A stretch of 64,000 nucleotides of DNA from Nocardia otitidiscaviarum NBRC 14405 (GTDB lineage Bacteria; Actinomycetota; Actinomycetes; Mycobacteriales; Mycobacteriaceae): contig NZ_BAGD01000048.1 of assembly GCF_000308635.1 (NCBI RefSeq), positions 1-64,000 on the forward strand, written 5' to 3'. Made by a program: the position numbers and the translations under genes. Shown one piece after another: positions 35,537 to 43,940 of this stretch. Position 1 is the stretch's first letter. Every line of letters starts with the position of its first letter. The notes under the pieces were generated by a model that searched no databases, had not been told where the DNA came from, and worked only from the letters and a program-made list of their open reading frames with translations.

Positions 35537-36115
35537 TCAGTTCGCGGTGGCGGCGGCGCGGGTGTACTGGGCGACCAGGGCGGTCAACTGCTTCCCGGTG
35601 CGCTCCAACGGTTCGGTGGACCGCTGTGCCAATGACATGACAATCGCGCCCTCTACTGCGGCGATGATGGTGGTCGCCAGCGTGCGCGCGGTCTCGGGGT
35701 CGACCTGCTCGGCCCGCAGGCGCTCGGTGAGGATGTCCTCCCATTCGGCGAAGACGTCCCCCGCGGCGTCGGCGGCGGCCGCCGATTCCGCGCGCCCCAG
35801 CGCGGCGGCCACGATCGGGCAGCCCGCGGAGAAATCGCTGGCTATGAGGGCTTCACGCCAGATCCCCGGCACGGCGGCGATACCGGAGACCACATCGGCG
35901 CCGGCCGCGAAAGTTCGGATAAGGGCACTTGACGCCGCACCGGCCGCCCGGGTGGCCTCGGCGACCAGTTCGGCCTTGCCGCCCGGGAAGTTCAGATAGA
36001 TCGAGCGACGCGAGATGCCGCTGTGCTCGAGCAGTTGCGCCACACCGGTGCCCGCGATGCCGTAGCGGCGCATGAGGTCGATCGCACTGTCGACCAGTTT
36101 GTCCCTGGCTCCCAT
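35537..36115 (-). CDS. TetR family repressor divergent from the OYE fusion
   Basis: 192 residues. N-terminal helix-turn-helix: DLMRRYGIAGTGVAQLLEHSGISRRSIYLNFPGGKAEL. The C-terminal ligand domain is of the LmrA/YxaF type (SDFSAGCPIVAAAL, with one Cys). Divergent from the old-yellow-enzyme fusion with NemR-type boxes in between. E. coli NemR controls nemA, an old yellow enzyme, so an analogous electrophile or quinone sensor is likely (inference). Confidence 0.88.
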   Translation of the reverse strand: MGARDKLVDSAIDLMRRYGIAGTGVAQLLEHSGISRRSIYLNFPGGKAELVAEATRAAGAASSALIRTFAAGADVVSGIAAVPGIWREALIASDFSAGCPIVAAALGRAESAAAADAAGDVFAEWEDILTERLRAEQVDPETARTLATTIIAAVEGAIVMSLAQRSTEPLERTGKQLTALVAQYTRAAATAN

Positions 36116-36166
36116 CCGCGCACCCCTTTCCGCGTCGGCCCGCGATGATCAGTCTACGGCTTGTCC

Positions 36167-36182
36167 TAGACCGGTTGGTGTA
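36167..36182. promoter_or_regulatory. NemR-type operator 1
   Basis: TAGACC-GGTT-GGTGTA matches the E. coli NemR box TAGACC-N4-GGTCTA with one mismatch. Between the TetR and OYE-fusion start codons. Confidence 0.6.
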
Positions 36183-36194
36183 CTACCGTCCGAG

Positions 36195-36210
36195 TATACC
36201 GATTGGTCTA
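36195..36210. promoter_or_regulatory. NemR-type operator 2
   Basis: TATACC-GATT-GGTCTA matches the NemR box with one mismatch. The centre is 28 bp from operator 1, and the site ends 39 bp before the OYE start. Confidence 0.6.
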
Positions 36211-36249
36211 CCAACCCGGGCAACCACTCCACACGAACGGGGGCCAACG

Positions 36250-37968
36250 ATGCCGACCCTGCACGATCCACTACCGCTCGCCTGCGGCCGGACCCTGCCC
36301 AACCGGATCATGAAGTCCGCCCTCAGCGAGGGCCTGGGCAACGCCGACCTCGCACCCGACGAACGCCTGGAACGGCTGTACCGCCGCTGGGGCGCGGGCG
36401 GCTACGGACTGCTCGTCACCGGCAATGTCATGGTGGACGGCCGCCACCTCGGCGAACCGGGCAATGTGGCCATGGAGGACGAGCGCCACCTCGGAGCGCT
36501 GACCCGCTGGGCCAAGGCGGGCAAGGACGGCGGCACGCCGGTGTGGGTCCAGCTGAACCACCCGGGTCGGCAGGCCAACCCGCTCGTCACCCGGCACCGC
36601 CCGGTCGCCCCGTCGGCCGTCGCGCTGACCATTCCGGGCCTGCCCGCCCCGCGCGAACTCACCGAGGACGAGATCCTGGACATCGTCGGCCGCTTCGGCA
36701 CCGCCGCCCGGGTGGCGGAGGCGGCCGGATTCGACGGCGTGCAGATCCACGGGGCACACGGCTACCTGGTGTCGCAGTTCCTGTCGCCGCTGTCGAATCG
36801 CCGCACCGACGCCTGGGGCGGTGATCCCGAGCGGCGGGCGCGATTCGTGCTCGAGGTGGTGAAATCCATTCGGGCTCAGGTGAGCCCCGGTTTCGCCCTC
36901 GGAATCAAGTTGAACTCGGCCGACTTCCAGCGCGGCGGCTTCACCGAAGCGGAATCGCGCGACGTGGTGGCCCGGCTGGCGGCCGAAGCCGTCGACCTCA
37001 TCGAGATCAGCGGCGGCAGTTACGAATCCCCCGCCATGATGGGCCGGCCGCGCACGGTCGCGGCGAGCACCCGCGCCCGGGAGGCGTACTTCCTGGACTA
37101 CGCCGACACCGTGCGCCGCGTGGCCGGGACCACGCCGATCGCGGTGACCGGCGGGTTCCGCTCCGCCGCGGCCATGGCCGAGGCGGTCGCCTCCGGGCGC
37201 TGCGATGTGGTCGGGCTGGGCCGCCCGACCGCCGTGTTCCCCACCGCCGCGGCCGATCTGCTCACCGGGCGCACCGAGGTGCTGCGCCCGCCGCACGTCA
37301 CCCTGGGCCTGCCGCCGCGGTTGGCGGCCAACGGCAATCTGAAAGCGTTCGACGGCGCGCTGGATCTGCAGTGGCACACCGACCAGCTGCACCGCATGGG
37401 CTCCGGGGCGGATCCGGATCCGGCCCGCTCCCCCTGGCTCACGGCCGTGAACATGGTGCGCCACCACGGTATCGACGCCTTCCGCAGCAAGCGCTCCCCC
37501 GCCTCGCGCTCCGCCGACGACCGGGCGGCCCGCAAGTTCCGGCGGGAACGCGCGCTCGGCCGCTACCTCATGAATCCGACGGTGCGGGCGCTGGATCGGG
37601 TGGGCGTGCGCACCACGCTGGCCACCGAGATCGAGACCATCGGCCGCAAATCCGGTGCCCCGCGCCGGGTTCCGGTCTCGGTGCTGTTCGACGACGAGGG
37701 CGCGTGGATGATCTGCCAGCACGGCATGCGCTCGGGGTGGGGTCGCAATATCGCCGAGAATCCGACCATCCGGGTGCGCCAGGGCGATCGGTGGCGCACC
37801 GGCACCGCCACCCTGCTGCCGGAGGACGACGTGGTGGCGCGAGCGCGTACCTTCGCACCGCATCCGCTGCTGGCGCCACTGGCCCGAACCATGTTCGCCG
37901 CGCTGGAGACGACTCCCGTCACCGTGCGCGTCACCTTCACCGATCAGGATTCTCCCGTCCGATCCTGA
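36250..37968 (+). CDS. Old yellow enzyme fused to a deazaflavin-dependent nitroreductase-like domain
   Basis: 572 residues from ATG 36250. Residues 1 to about 370 are an FMN-binding TIM barrel of the OYE/NemA family: WVQLNHPGRQ near 100, QIHGAHGYLVSQFLSPLSNRRTDAWGG near 165-190, GGSYESP and GLGRPTAVFP. A linker with basic residues follows. Residues 440-572 match the DUF385/Ddn-like family: TEIETIGRKSGAPRRVPVSVL, ICQHGMRSGWGRNIAENPTIRV. This joins an NAD(P)H-FMN ene-reductase to a probable F420-dependent reductase domain. The Ddn-like N-terminal strand is short, so cofactor binding is inference. Confidence 0.88.
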   Translation: MPTLHDPLPLACGRTLPNRIMKSALSEGLGNADLAPDERLERLYRRWGAGGYGLLVTGNVMVDGRHLGEPGNVAMEDERHLGALTRWAKAGKDGGTPVWVQLNHPGRQANPLVTRHRPVAPSAVALTIPGLPAPRELTEDEILDIVGRFGTAARVAEAAGFDGVQIHGAHGYLVSQFLSPLSNRRTDAWGGDPERRARFVLEVVKSIRAQVSPGFALGIKLNSADFQRGGFTEAESRDVVARLAAEAVDLIEISGGSYESPAMMGRPRTVAASTRAREAYFLDYADTVRRVAGTTPIAVTGGFRSAAAMAEAVASGRCDVVGLGRPTAVFPTAAADLLTGRTEVLRPPHVTLGLPPRLAANGNLKAFDGALDLQWHTDQLHRMGSGADPDPARSPWLTAVNMVRHHGIDAFRSKRSPASRSADDRAARKFRRERALGRYLMNPTVRALDRVGVRTTLATEIETIGRKSGAPRRVPVSVLFDDEGAWMICQHGMRSGWGRNIAENPTIRVRQGDRWRTGTATLLPEDDVVARARTFAPHPLLAPLARTMFAALETTPVTVRVTFTDQDSPVRS

Positions 37969-37983
37969 AACCCGATGAATACC

Positions 37984-38026
37984 CGACGGCGGTCGTTCGA
38001 ATCCAGTGCTCGAACGACCGCCGTCG
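37984..38026. terminator. Bidirectional hairpin between convergent genes
   Basis: A perfect 17-bp stem: CGACGGCGGTCGTTCGA (37984-38000) with TCGAACGACCGCCGTCG (38010-38026), loop of 9 nt. Placed between the OYE-fusion stop and the alcohol dehydrogenase stop. Confidence 0.85.
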
Positions 38027-38041
38027 GCCCTGCCCGGGGGC

Positions 38042-39073
38042 TCACAGATCCGGACGGACCAGGATCTGGATGTGGTCGTCGGGGCGGCGCAGCGCCTCGA
38101 TCGCTCCCGCGACGCCGTCGAAACCGACCTCGTCGGTGATGAGCGAGGCCGCGTCGACGGTGCCCTCGGCGATGCGGCGCAGGGTGCGCGCGTACTCCTC
38201 GTGCGGGTACACCATGCACATCTGCACCGAGATGTCCTTGTAGATGCCCACGATGGGCCGGATCACGTCATCGGTCATGACCGCGCCCACCTGGAGAATC
38301 CGGGTTTCGCGCGGACACCGGTACAGCAGGTCGTTGAGCAGTCCGGGCACCGCGGCGCACACCCAGACGTGCAACTGCTGCCCGGGCGCGGCCAGCTCCC
38401 GCCAGACGTCCACGGGGTCCTCGGCGGCCGGATCGATCACCCGGTGCGCCCCCAACCGGAGCGACGCCGCCCGGCGCAGCGGGGACGGATCCGAGGCGAC
38501 GATCGGTGCCGCGCCACGCTCCGCGAGCGCCGCCACCGCACCCAGACCCACGGGCCCGCAGCCGATCACGACGCCGGTGCCCTCCGGACCGATACCCGTG
38601 CGGGCGACATTGCCGAAGCCGACGGCCAGCGGTTCGGTCAGGGCGGCCACCCGCGGCAGCACATGGTCGGGAATGGGCTCCAGCGCCATGGCCTGCAACA
38701 CCATGCGCTCCCCGTAGCCGCCCGGGAAGTCGTTGGAGTACCCGACGCCGTGGATGCCGCCCGCCGCGTCCAGCGCCCACGGCAGCGCGACCACGGCCTG
38801 CCCCTCGGTGTAGGGCGTATCCGGTCCGGCCCCGATCACCCGGGCCGCCAGTTCATGGCCCATGACCAGGTCGCGGTGCGGGTCGAACAGGAAGGTGGGC
38901 ACGCCGCTGTCGCGGGACGCCTGCAGGAATGCGTCGGTGTGGTCGAGGGCCTGTTTGTCGGAACCGCAGATCCCGCAGGCGATCGTCTCCACCAGCACCT
39001 GACCGGGTCCGGGCACCGGTTCGGGCACCTCGTCGACCACGAGCCGCCGATCACGCATGACTACCGCGCGCAT
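38042..39073 (-). CDS. Zinc-dependent alcohol dehydrogenase-like protein
   Basis: 343 residues, ATG 39071-39073, 1 bp after the LLM gene stop. Medium-chain dehydrogenase/reductase: catalytic zinc ligands in CGICGSD and MGHELAARV, NAD loop VVIGCGPVGLGAVAAL. The four-Cys structural zinc lobe is missing and is replaced by a longer loop (HTDAFLQASRDSGVP). Last gene of the hsaB-kshA operon; probably oxidises an alcohol intermediate of that pathway. Confidence 0.9.
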   Translation of the reverse strand: MRAVVMRDRRLVVDEVPEPVPGPGQVLVETIACGICGSDKQALDHTDAFLQASRDSGVPTFLFDPHRDLVMGHELAARVIGAGPDTPYTEGQAVVALPWALDAAGGIHGVGYSNDFPGGYGERMVLQAMALEPIPDHVLPRVAALTEPLAVGFGNVARTGIGPEGTGVVIGCGPVGLGAVAALAERGAAPIVASDPSPLRRAASLRLGAHRVIDPAAEDPVDVWRELAAPGQQLHVWVCAAVPGLLNDLLYRCPRETRILQVGAVMTDDVIRPIVGIYKDISVQMCMVYPHEEYARTLRRIAEGTVDAASLITDEVGFDGVAGAIEALRRPDDHIQILVRPDL

Positions 39074-39074
39074 C

Positions 39075-40286
39075 TCACTGTCCTTCCCGACGGGGCCGGA
39101 GCGCGGCGGCCAGCGCCTGTCCGTGCCGTTCGAAGGCGGCCTCCACTCCGGCCCGCATACCGGACATGAGTCGCTCACTATTGGCGTTGGCCCAGTCCAG
39201 CGAGGCCACCCGATTGCGGTTCGCGCGGGTGAAGTGCGGAATGACGTGTTCGGCGAACAGCCGCGCCGAACGTCGGGTGGCGTCCCGGTCGGCCACGTCG
39301 AGCGCCAGCACCAGGAAGGTGCCGAATCCGCCGGACTGCTCGGCCAGATCGGTGATGGCGGCGATGGCGTCATCCGGGGTGCCGATGGTGGCCCGGCCGA
39401 AGGCGGGGAATCCGGGGCCGACCCACTGTGCCACCGCCTCGGCGGCGGTATCGCCCCAGGGCACGTCCATGCCGCTGAGCTTGCGGATGTAGTCCACCAG
39501 ATGCCCGATGCCCCATTCGACTTCGCGCCGCGCCTGGTCGCGGGTCTCGGCCAGGTGCATGGGTGCGACCAGCCGCCAGTCGGCGCGGCGCACGGTGTGG
39601 CCGTGCTCGGCCATGGTCTGCTCGTAGACCCGGAAGTTGGGCAGCAGCGCCTCGTAGCCGCTGGGATCGGAGGCCGCGAGGGAGAGCAGCCCGGCGCCGT
39701 GGCGTCCGGCCAGCACCGCACCGGACGGCGAGATCGTGGACGCCACCGCCATTTCCAGGCCGTGCTGCTGATAGGGCAGCAGTTGCAGGCGGGCCTCGTC
39801 GAGCTCGAACCAGTTCGTCTTGGCCGTGACCACCTCACCGCGGAACAGCCGGACGAGTACGTCCATCGACTCGTGCATCATGTCGCGCTGGCGGGGCTGG
39901 GGTATGCCCATCATGGCCGCGTCGGAGGCCAGCTGCCCCGGACCGATGCCCATCATGAGCCGCCCCTTGGTGAGATGGTCGACCAGGCACAACCGATCGG
40001 CCAGCATCATCGGCTGGTGATAGGGCAGTGAGTTCACGCCGGTGCCGAGCCGGATGTGGGTGGTGCGCTGCGCGGCGGCGGCCAGGAACACCTCGGGCGC
40101 TGCGATGATCTCCATTCCGGCCGAATGGTGTTCGCCCACCCAGGCTTCGGCGAAACCGAGCCGGTCGGCCAGCTCCACCAGTTCCAGGTCGCGCTGCAGT
40201 TGCAGGGTCGGATTGCCGTTCAGCGGGTGGTACGGCGCGATGAAGAAGCCGAACCGGGTGGGTCCGGACGCGGTGGGCTGATGCAC
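39075..40286 (-). CDS. LLM-class monooxygenase, limonene-monooxygenase-like
   Basis: 403 residues. Luciferase-like TIM barrel: FGFFIAPYHPLNGNPTLQLQRDLELVELADRLGFAEAWVGEHHS, TGVNSLPYHQPMMLADRLCLVDHLTKGR, MGIGPGQL and ISPSGAVLAGRHGAGLLSL. The length and motifs resemble limonene 1,2-monooxygenase-type enzymes that need a separate flavin reductase. An HsaB-like reductase is encoded five genes upstream in the same operon, which would fit. Substrate unknown. Confidence 0.9.
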   Translation of the reverse strand: MHQPTASGPTRFGFFIAPYHPLNGNPTLQLQRDLELVELADRLGFAEAWVGEHHSAGMEIIAAPEVFLAAAAQRTTHIRLGTGVNSLPYHQPMMLADRLCLVDHLTKGRLMMGIGPGQLASDAAMMGIPQPRQRDMMHESMDVLVRLFRGEVVTAKTNWFELDEARLQLLPYQQHGLEMAVASTISPSGAVLAGRHGAGLLSLAASDPSGYEALLPNFRVYEQTMAEHGHTVRRADWRLVAPMHLAETRDQARREVEWGIGHLVDYIRKLSGMDVPWGDTAAEAVAQWVGPGFPAFGRATIGTPDDAIAAITDLAEQSGGFGTFLVLALDVADRDATRRSARLFAEHVIPHFTRANRNRVASLDWANANSERLMSGMRAGVEAAFERHGQALAAALRPRREGQ

Positions 40287-40314
40287 GTGTCGACGCTCCT
40301 TTGCGGGTATGCAG

Positions 40315-40342
40315 TTGTGGGTCCGACGTTGTGGGTCCGACG
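40315..40342. repeat. Perfect 14-bp tandem duplication
   Basis: TTGTGGGTCCGACG occurs twice head to tail between the hsaC-like stop and the LLM start. Probably a recent slippage event. Confidence 0.6.
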
Positions 40343-40355
40343 GGGTGGGGCCGGG

Positions 40356-41234
40356 TCAGCCTCGGGCCCATTCGTGACCCCAGTAGCTGTCGGCGGTCAT
40401 CTCCTCGGCGACGTAGTCGTCGCCGACAAGCATTCCCGCGCAGCCGAATTCGAGATCCCAGCCGCCCGGCGTGCGGACGTAGAAGGAGATCATCTTGTCG
40501 TTGGTGTGGCGGCCCAGGGTGGAGGAGAGGTGGTAGCCCGCCGTGGTGACGCGGTCCAGGGCGCGGCCGACGTCGTCGAGCGTGTCCACCTCGACCATCA
40601 CGTGCACGATGCCCGGTCCGTCGGGACGGCTGCCCGGGATGAGGGCCAGGCTGTGGTGGCGGGCGTTGACGCCCAGGAACCGGATCCAGATCGGCTGCTG
40701 CGGCGGACCCACCCGGAAGGAGCCGCGCGCGGTGAAATCCAGTACCTCGGTGTAGAACCGGCGCGCGGCCTCGATATCGCGCACCGGCAGCACCACATGC
40801 CCGAGTCCCAGCTCGCCGGTGACGAAGCGGGCGCCGTGCCGGGTGAGCACCGGGCTGTGGTCGAGCAGCGGACCGTGGAACACCTCGATGGTGAAGCCCG
40901 ACGGATCGGTGAACGCGATGGCCTCCTCCACGTGCCGGGCCGCGGCCTCGGCCGGTGACAGCGCGGTGACCGCGACGCCCGCCTGCTCCAGGGTTTCCCG
41001 CACCAGGGTCAGCGACCGGCCGTCGGCCACCTGCCAGCCCACGGCGATCACCTCGTCGCGGTCGCCGGGCACCAGTTCGAAGCGGTAGGTGTGCTCATCG
41101 GTGCGCAGGTAGACCGAATCCGGATTCGGCCCCGACCCCTCCGCGAAACCGATGGTGTCGAAGGCGAATTCACGCCAGGCCCGCACGTCGGCGATACGCG
41201 CCCGCACATAGCCGAGGGAGCTGAGGACAGCCAT
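40356..41234 (-). CDS. hsaC: Extradiol ring-cleavage dioxygenase, HsaC/BphC-like
   Basis: 292 residues. Two vicinal-oxygen-chelate repeats. The iron triad is His146 (GHVVLPVRD), His211 (GIVHVMVEV) and Glu262 (WDLEFG), with RHHSLALIP and STLGRHTNDKMISFYV around the active site. Closely patterned on HsaC, which cleaves the catechol formed from the opened steroid nucleus, but divergent enough to be a paralogue for another catechol. It lies directly downstream of kshB in the same operon. Confidence 0.88.
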   Translation of the reverse strand: MAVLSSLGYVRARIADVRAWREFAFDTIGFAEGSGPNPDSVYLRTDEHTYRFELVPGDRDEVIAVGWQVADGRSLTLVRETLEQAGVAVTALSPAEAAARHVEEAIAFTDPSGFTIEVFHGPLLDHSPVLTRHGARFVTGELGLGHVVLPVRDIEAARRFYTEVLDFTARGSFRVGPPQQPIWIRFLGVNARHHSLALIPGSRPDGPGIVHVMVEVDTLDDVGRALDRVTTAGYHLSSTLGRHTNDKMISFYVRTPGGWDLEFGCAGMLVGDDYVAEEMTADSYWGHEWARG

Positions 41235-41274
41235 GGGAACTCCTCTGGGTTCGGAGGGAATCGGTTCGGGGGAA

Positions 41275-42354
41275 TCAGGAATAGGTGACCGAGACGTCGT
41301 CGGTCTCCGGGACGGCCTGACAGGCGAGCACATAGCCCTCGGCCAGGTCCTCGTCCGTGAGCACCTCGTTGCGGCGCATGGCGACCGCACCCGAGACCAC
41401 CCGACACACGCAGGCGCTGCACGCCCCCTCCCGGCAGGAGTAGGGCGCTTCGATGCCCTGCGCCAGCAGGGCGTCCAGCAGGGTCCGGCGGCGCGGCCAG
41501 TGCACCTCGTGCTGCTCGCCGTCGAGCTCCACGTGTGCCGTCGCCGGCGCGCCGGAGTCGGGTCCGTCGTCGAGCGCGGTGTCGGTACCGGTGTCCTCGA
41601 AGGGGTTTCCGGTGAGCGAGACGAACTTCTCCAGGTGCACCCGCTCGCGGTCCGCGCCGAGTTGCGTCATGGCCGACGTGACCGCGTCCATGAACGGGCC
41701 CGGGCCGCAGACGAAAACCTCCCGCCCCGCCCAGGGGCGCGCCACCGCCGCCAGCTGCGCCACGGTCGGCAGGCCCTGCACGCTCTCCAGCCACTGCCAG
41801 ACCAGCAACCGCTCCGGATGCGCCGCGGCGAGTGCGGCGAGTTCGCCCGCGAAGATCACCGATTCGGCGTCGCGATTGGCGTAGAACAGCGTGATGTGGC
41901 CGGTGCCCTCGGCGAGTGCGGCCTTGAGTATCGACAGGACGGGGGTGATACCGCTGCCCGCGCCGAACAGCAGCAGGTCGGTGTCCAGCGAGGCGGGGGT
42001 GAACAGGCCCGCCGGGGGCAGCGCCTCCAGGGTGGTGCCCGCGACGGCGTTGTCGCACAACCAGTTCGAGCCGTAGCCGCCGGGGGTGCGTTTCACGGTG
42101 ACCTTGAGCGGGCCACCCTCGTGCGGTGCGCTCGACAGCGAATAGCAGCGGCTCACCGAACCGGTCAGCGCACTGGGGATGCGCAGGGTCAGGAACTGGC
42201 CGGGCCGGTAGCCGAAGCGCGCGGCGTGCGCCGGTTCGGGCGCGAGTTCCAGCGACACCGCGTCGTGGGTTTCCCGCACCACGCGCACCACCCGCACGCT
42301 GGCGACAGCACCGCCGTGTCTGGCGCTGTCCGGTTCCAGCTCTGTCACCGTCAT
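41275..42354 (-). CDS. kshB: Reductase of Rieske oxygenase (KshB-like)
   Basis: 359 residues, GGAGGA before the start. FAD domain RCYSLSSAP, NAD domain GAGSGITPVLS and CGPGPFMD. The C-terminal plant-type [2Fe-2S] domain has CREGACSACVC plus a distal Cys in VLACQA. This FAD-NAD-ferredoxin order is that of KshB/HmpA-type reductases. It passes electrons to the Rieske oxygenase encoded two genes upstream. Confidence 0.92.
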   Translation of the reverse strand: MTVTELEPDSARHGGAVASVRVVRVVRETHDAVSLELAPEPAHAARFGYRPGQFLTLRIPSALTGSVSRCYSLSSAPHEGGPLKVTVKRTPGGYGSNWLCDNAVAGTTLEALPPAGLFTPASLDTDLLLFGAGSGITPVLSILKAALAEGTGHITLFYANRDAESVIFAGELAALAAAHPERLLVWQWLESVQGLPTVAQLAAVARPWAGREVFVCGPGPFMDAVTSAMTQLGADRERVHLEKFVSLTGNPFEDTGTDTALDDGPDSGAPATAHVELDGEQHEVHWPRRRTLLDALLAQGIEAPYSCREGACSACVCRVVSGAVAMRRNEVLTDEDLAEGYVLACQAVPETDDVSVTYS

Positions 42355-42434
42355 CCATTCCTCCAGTACTCTTCACGCGCACCGCACCGCGGCGGCCGCC
42401 GTCGTCGTCGCGGGTGACCGGTTCGGCGCGACAC

Positions 42435-42680
42435 TCAGCGCAGCGTCCGGCCGCGGGTGCGCACGTCCGCGTCGCGCGTGCTCACGCCCAATTCCCCAGC
42501 CGCCACCGCGATTTCGATGCTGTCCCGCAGCGCCGGGCAGGTATGCGAGCGCAGTCCGTCACGGGCCAGACCGGTACACGCGGCCACGGCCGCACTGTTC
42601 CACTGCACGCTGGTGTGCTGCGGGCTGAACTTCTCCACCGAGACGCACGTCCCGCAGGACCGGCACGAAACCTGTTCCAT
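42435..42680 (-). CDS. 81-residue Cys-rich protein between kshA and kshB
   Basis: ATG 42678-42680, 11 bp after the kshA stop. Starts MEQVSCRSCGTCVSVEKFSP; six Cys in total, two CxxC-like pairs near the N terminus, one in AACTG and one in HTCP. No known ferredoxin motif, no membrane segment. The position between an oxygenase and its reductase suggests a metal- or electron-carrying accessory. I do not recognise a characterised family. Confidence 0.7.
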   Translation of the reverse strand: MEQVSCRSCGTCVSVEKFSPQHTSVQWNSAAVAACTGLARDGLRSHTCPALRDSIEIAVAAGELGVSTRDADVRTRGRTLR

Positions 42681-42691
42681 GGCAGTGGCTC

Positions 42692-43831
42692 TCAGAACGG
42701 CGCGGTCGCGCCCTCGGCGAGATTCGCGGCGACCTCCGCCTCCCACGCGGTGACCGCGCGGGTGGTGTCCACCTCGAATTCGAAGCGGGTGGTCATCTCC
42801 TCGGTGACGTCCGCGACGTCGGTGTAGAACTGCTCGTACCAGCGGCGCAGCTGGTACACCGGGCCGTCCTCCTCGCACAGCAGCGGATTGTTGATGCGAC
42901 TCTTGCGCTTCCAGATGGCGGCGTCCTGTTCGAAACCCTTGCCCAGACCGCCCGCGAACTTGTTCGCGATCTCGAGGGCCCTGTCCTCGTCCATGCCCTC
43001 GGGCTTCTTGACGATGGCCCCGTACTGGAGCACGAACCGGTTCTCCGAGACCGGGTAGTGGCAGTTGATCAGGTAGCCCTCGACGGTCAGCCCGGCGCTC
43101 TCGCTGCGCAGGTAGTCGATCATGTAGGAGGGGCCGTAGTAGGACGCCTCGGAATGCAGGACGTTCTTGCCGCCCAGGGCTTTCGCGGTCTCGCCCATCA
43201 TGTCCTCGCGCGAGATGGAGGTCATGTACTGGCTGGCGACGTGGCCCTCGAAGACGTTCTTGAAGAAGGTCGGGAAGCCGTAGTGCACGTAGAAGAAGTG
43301 CGCCATATCGACCACGTTGTCGATCACCTCGCGGGCATTGGCGTCGACGACCATGCTGTTCCAGGTCCAGTCGGTCCAGCCGTCGTCGAACGCGCCGTCG
43401 ATGCGTGGAATGGCCAGTTCGGCGGGCGGCTGCCGGTGTTCCGGGTCGTTCCACACGAAGAGCTGCTTGTTCTGCTCCATGGTCGGCCATGCCCTGGTGC
43501 GGGCCAGCGGCGGCACCCGGCGCGCATAGGGAATGCCGGTGCATTTGCCCTTGCCGTTCCAGCGCCAGTCGTGGAAGGGGCAGGCCAGGGAATCGCCCTT
43601 GACGGTGCCGTCGGCCAGGTTGCCGCCCATGTGCGGGCAGTAGGCGTTGAGCACGTTGAGCGCACCGTCGGCACTGGCGAACACCACCAGCTCGGTGCCG
43701 AAAGCCGTGATGCTGTGCGGCTTTCCGTCGCGGAAGGAGTCCGCCAGACCCAGGCAGTGCCAGCCGCGGGCGAACCGCGTGGGCGGTGCGCCCGCGTCGA
43801 TCACGCGCACGTCACTGTCCGTGGTGGTCAT
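42692..43831 (-). CDS. kshA: Rieske oxygenase, 3-ketosteroid 9-alpha-monooxygenase-like
   Basis: 379 residues from ATG 43829-43831. Rieske cluster ligands Cys65, His67, Cys84 and His87 (CPHMGG, CPFHDW). Mononuclear iron site D-MAHFFYVH with His178 and His183. Long stretches such as GWHCLG, TVKGD and PTFFKNVFEGH are those of KshA. With KshB and a 1-dehydrogenase it opens ring B of steroids. A perfect repeat GAATC-CGTT-GATTC (43847-43860) precedes its ribosome-binding site. Whether this copy acts on steroids or on another polycycle is open. Confidence 0.93.
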   Translation of the reverse strand: MTTTDSDVRVIDAGAPPTRFARGWHCLGLADSFRDGKPHSITAFGTELVVFASADGALNVLNAYCPHMGGNLADGTVKGDSLACPFHDWRWNGKGKCTGIPYARRVPPLARTRAWPTMEQNKQLFVWNDPEHRQPPAELAIPRIDGAFDDGWTDWTWNSMVVDANAREVIDNVVDMAHFFYVHYGFPTFFKNVFEGHVASQYMTSISREDMMGETAKALGGKNVLHSEASYYGPSYMIDYLRSESAGLTVEGYLINCHYPVSENRFVLQYGAIVKKPEGMDEDRALEIANKFAGGLGKGFEQDAAIWKRKSRINNPLLCEEDGPVYQLRRWYEQFYTDVADVTEEMTTRFEFEVDTTRAVTAWEAEVAANLAEGATAPF

Positions 43832-43940
43832 GTGAGGTCCTTTCGAGAATCCGTTGATTCGAGGTTGCGGCCGCGGTGCTGGGCGTCGCAGGCGAAGTCC
43901 CACTGGCCGGGAGGTGGCTACCGGTAATCGAGACGCCGGA

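Noticed and set aside
37984..38026. GTTCGAATCC resembles a tRNA T-arm
   Set aside because: The sequence is part of a 17-bp perfect hairpin between convergent genes; no acceptor, D or anticodon arms can be drawn.
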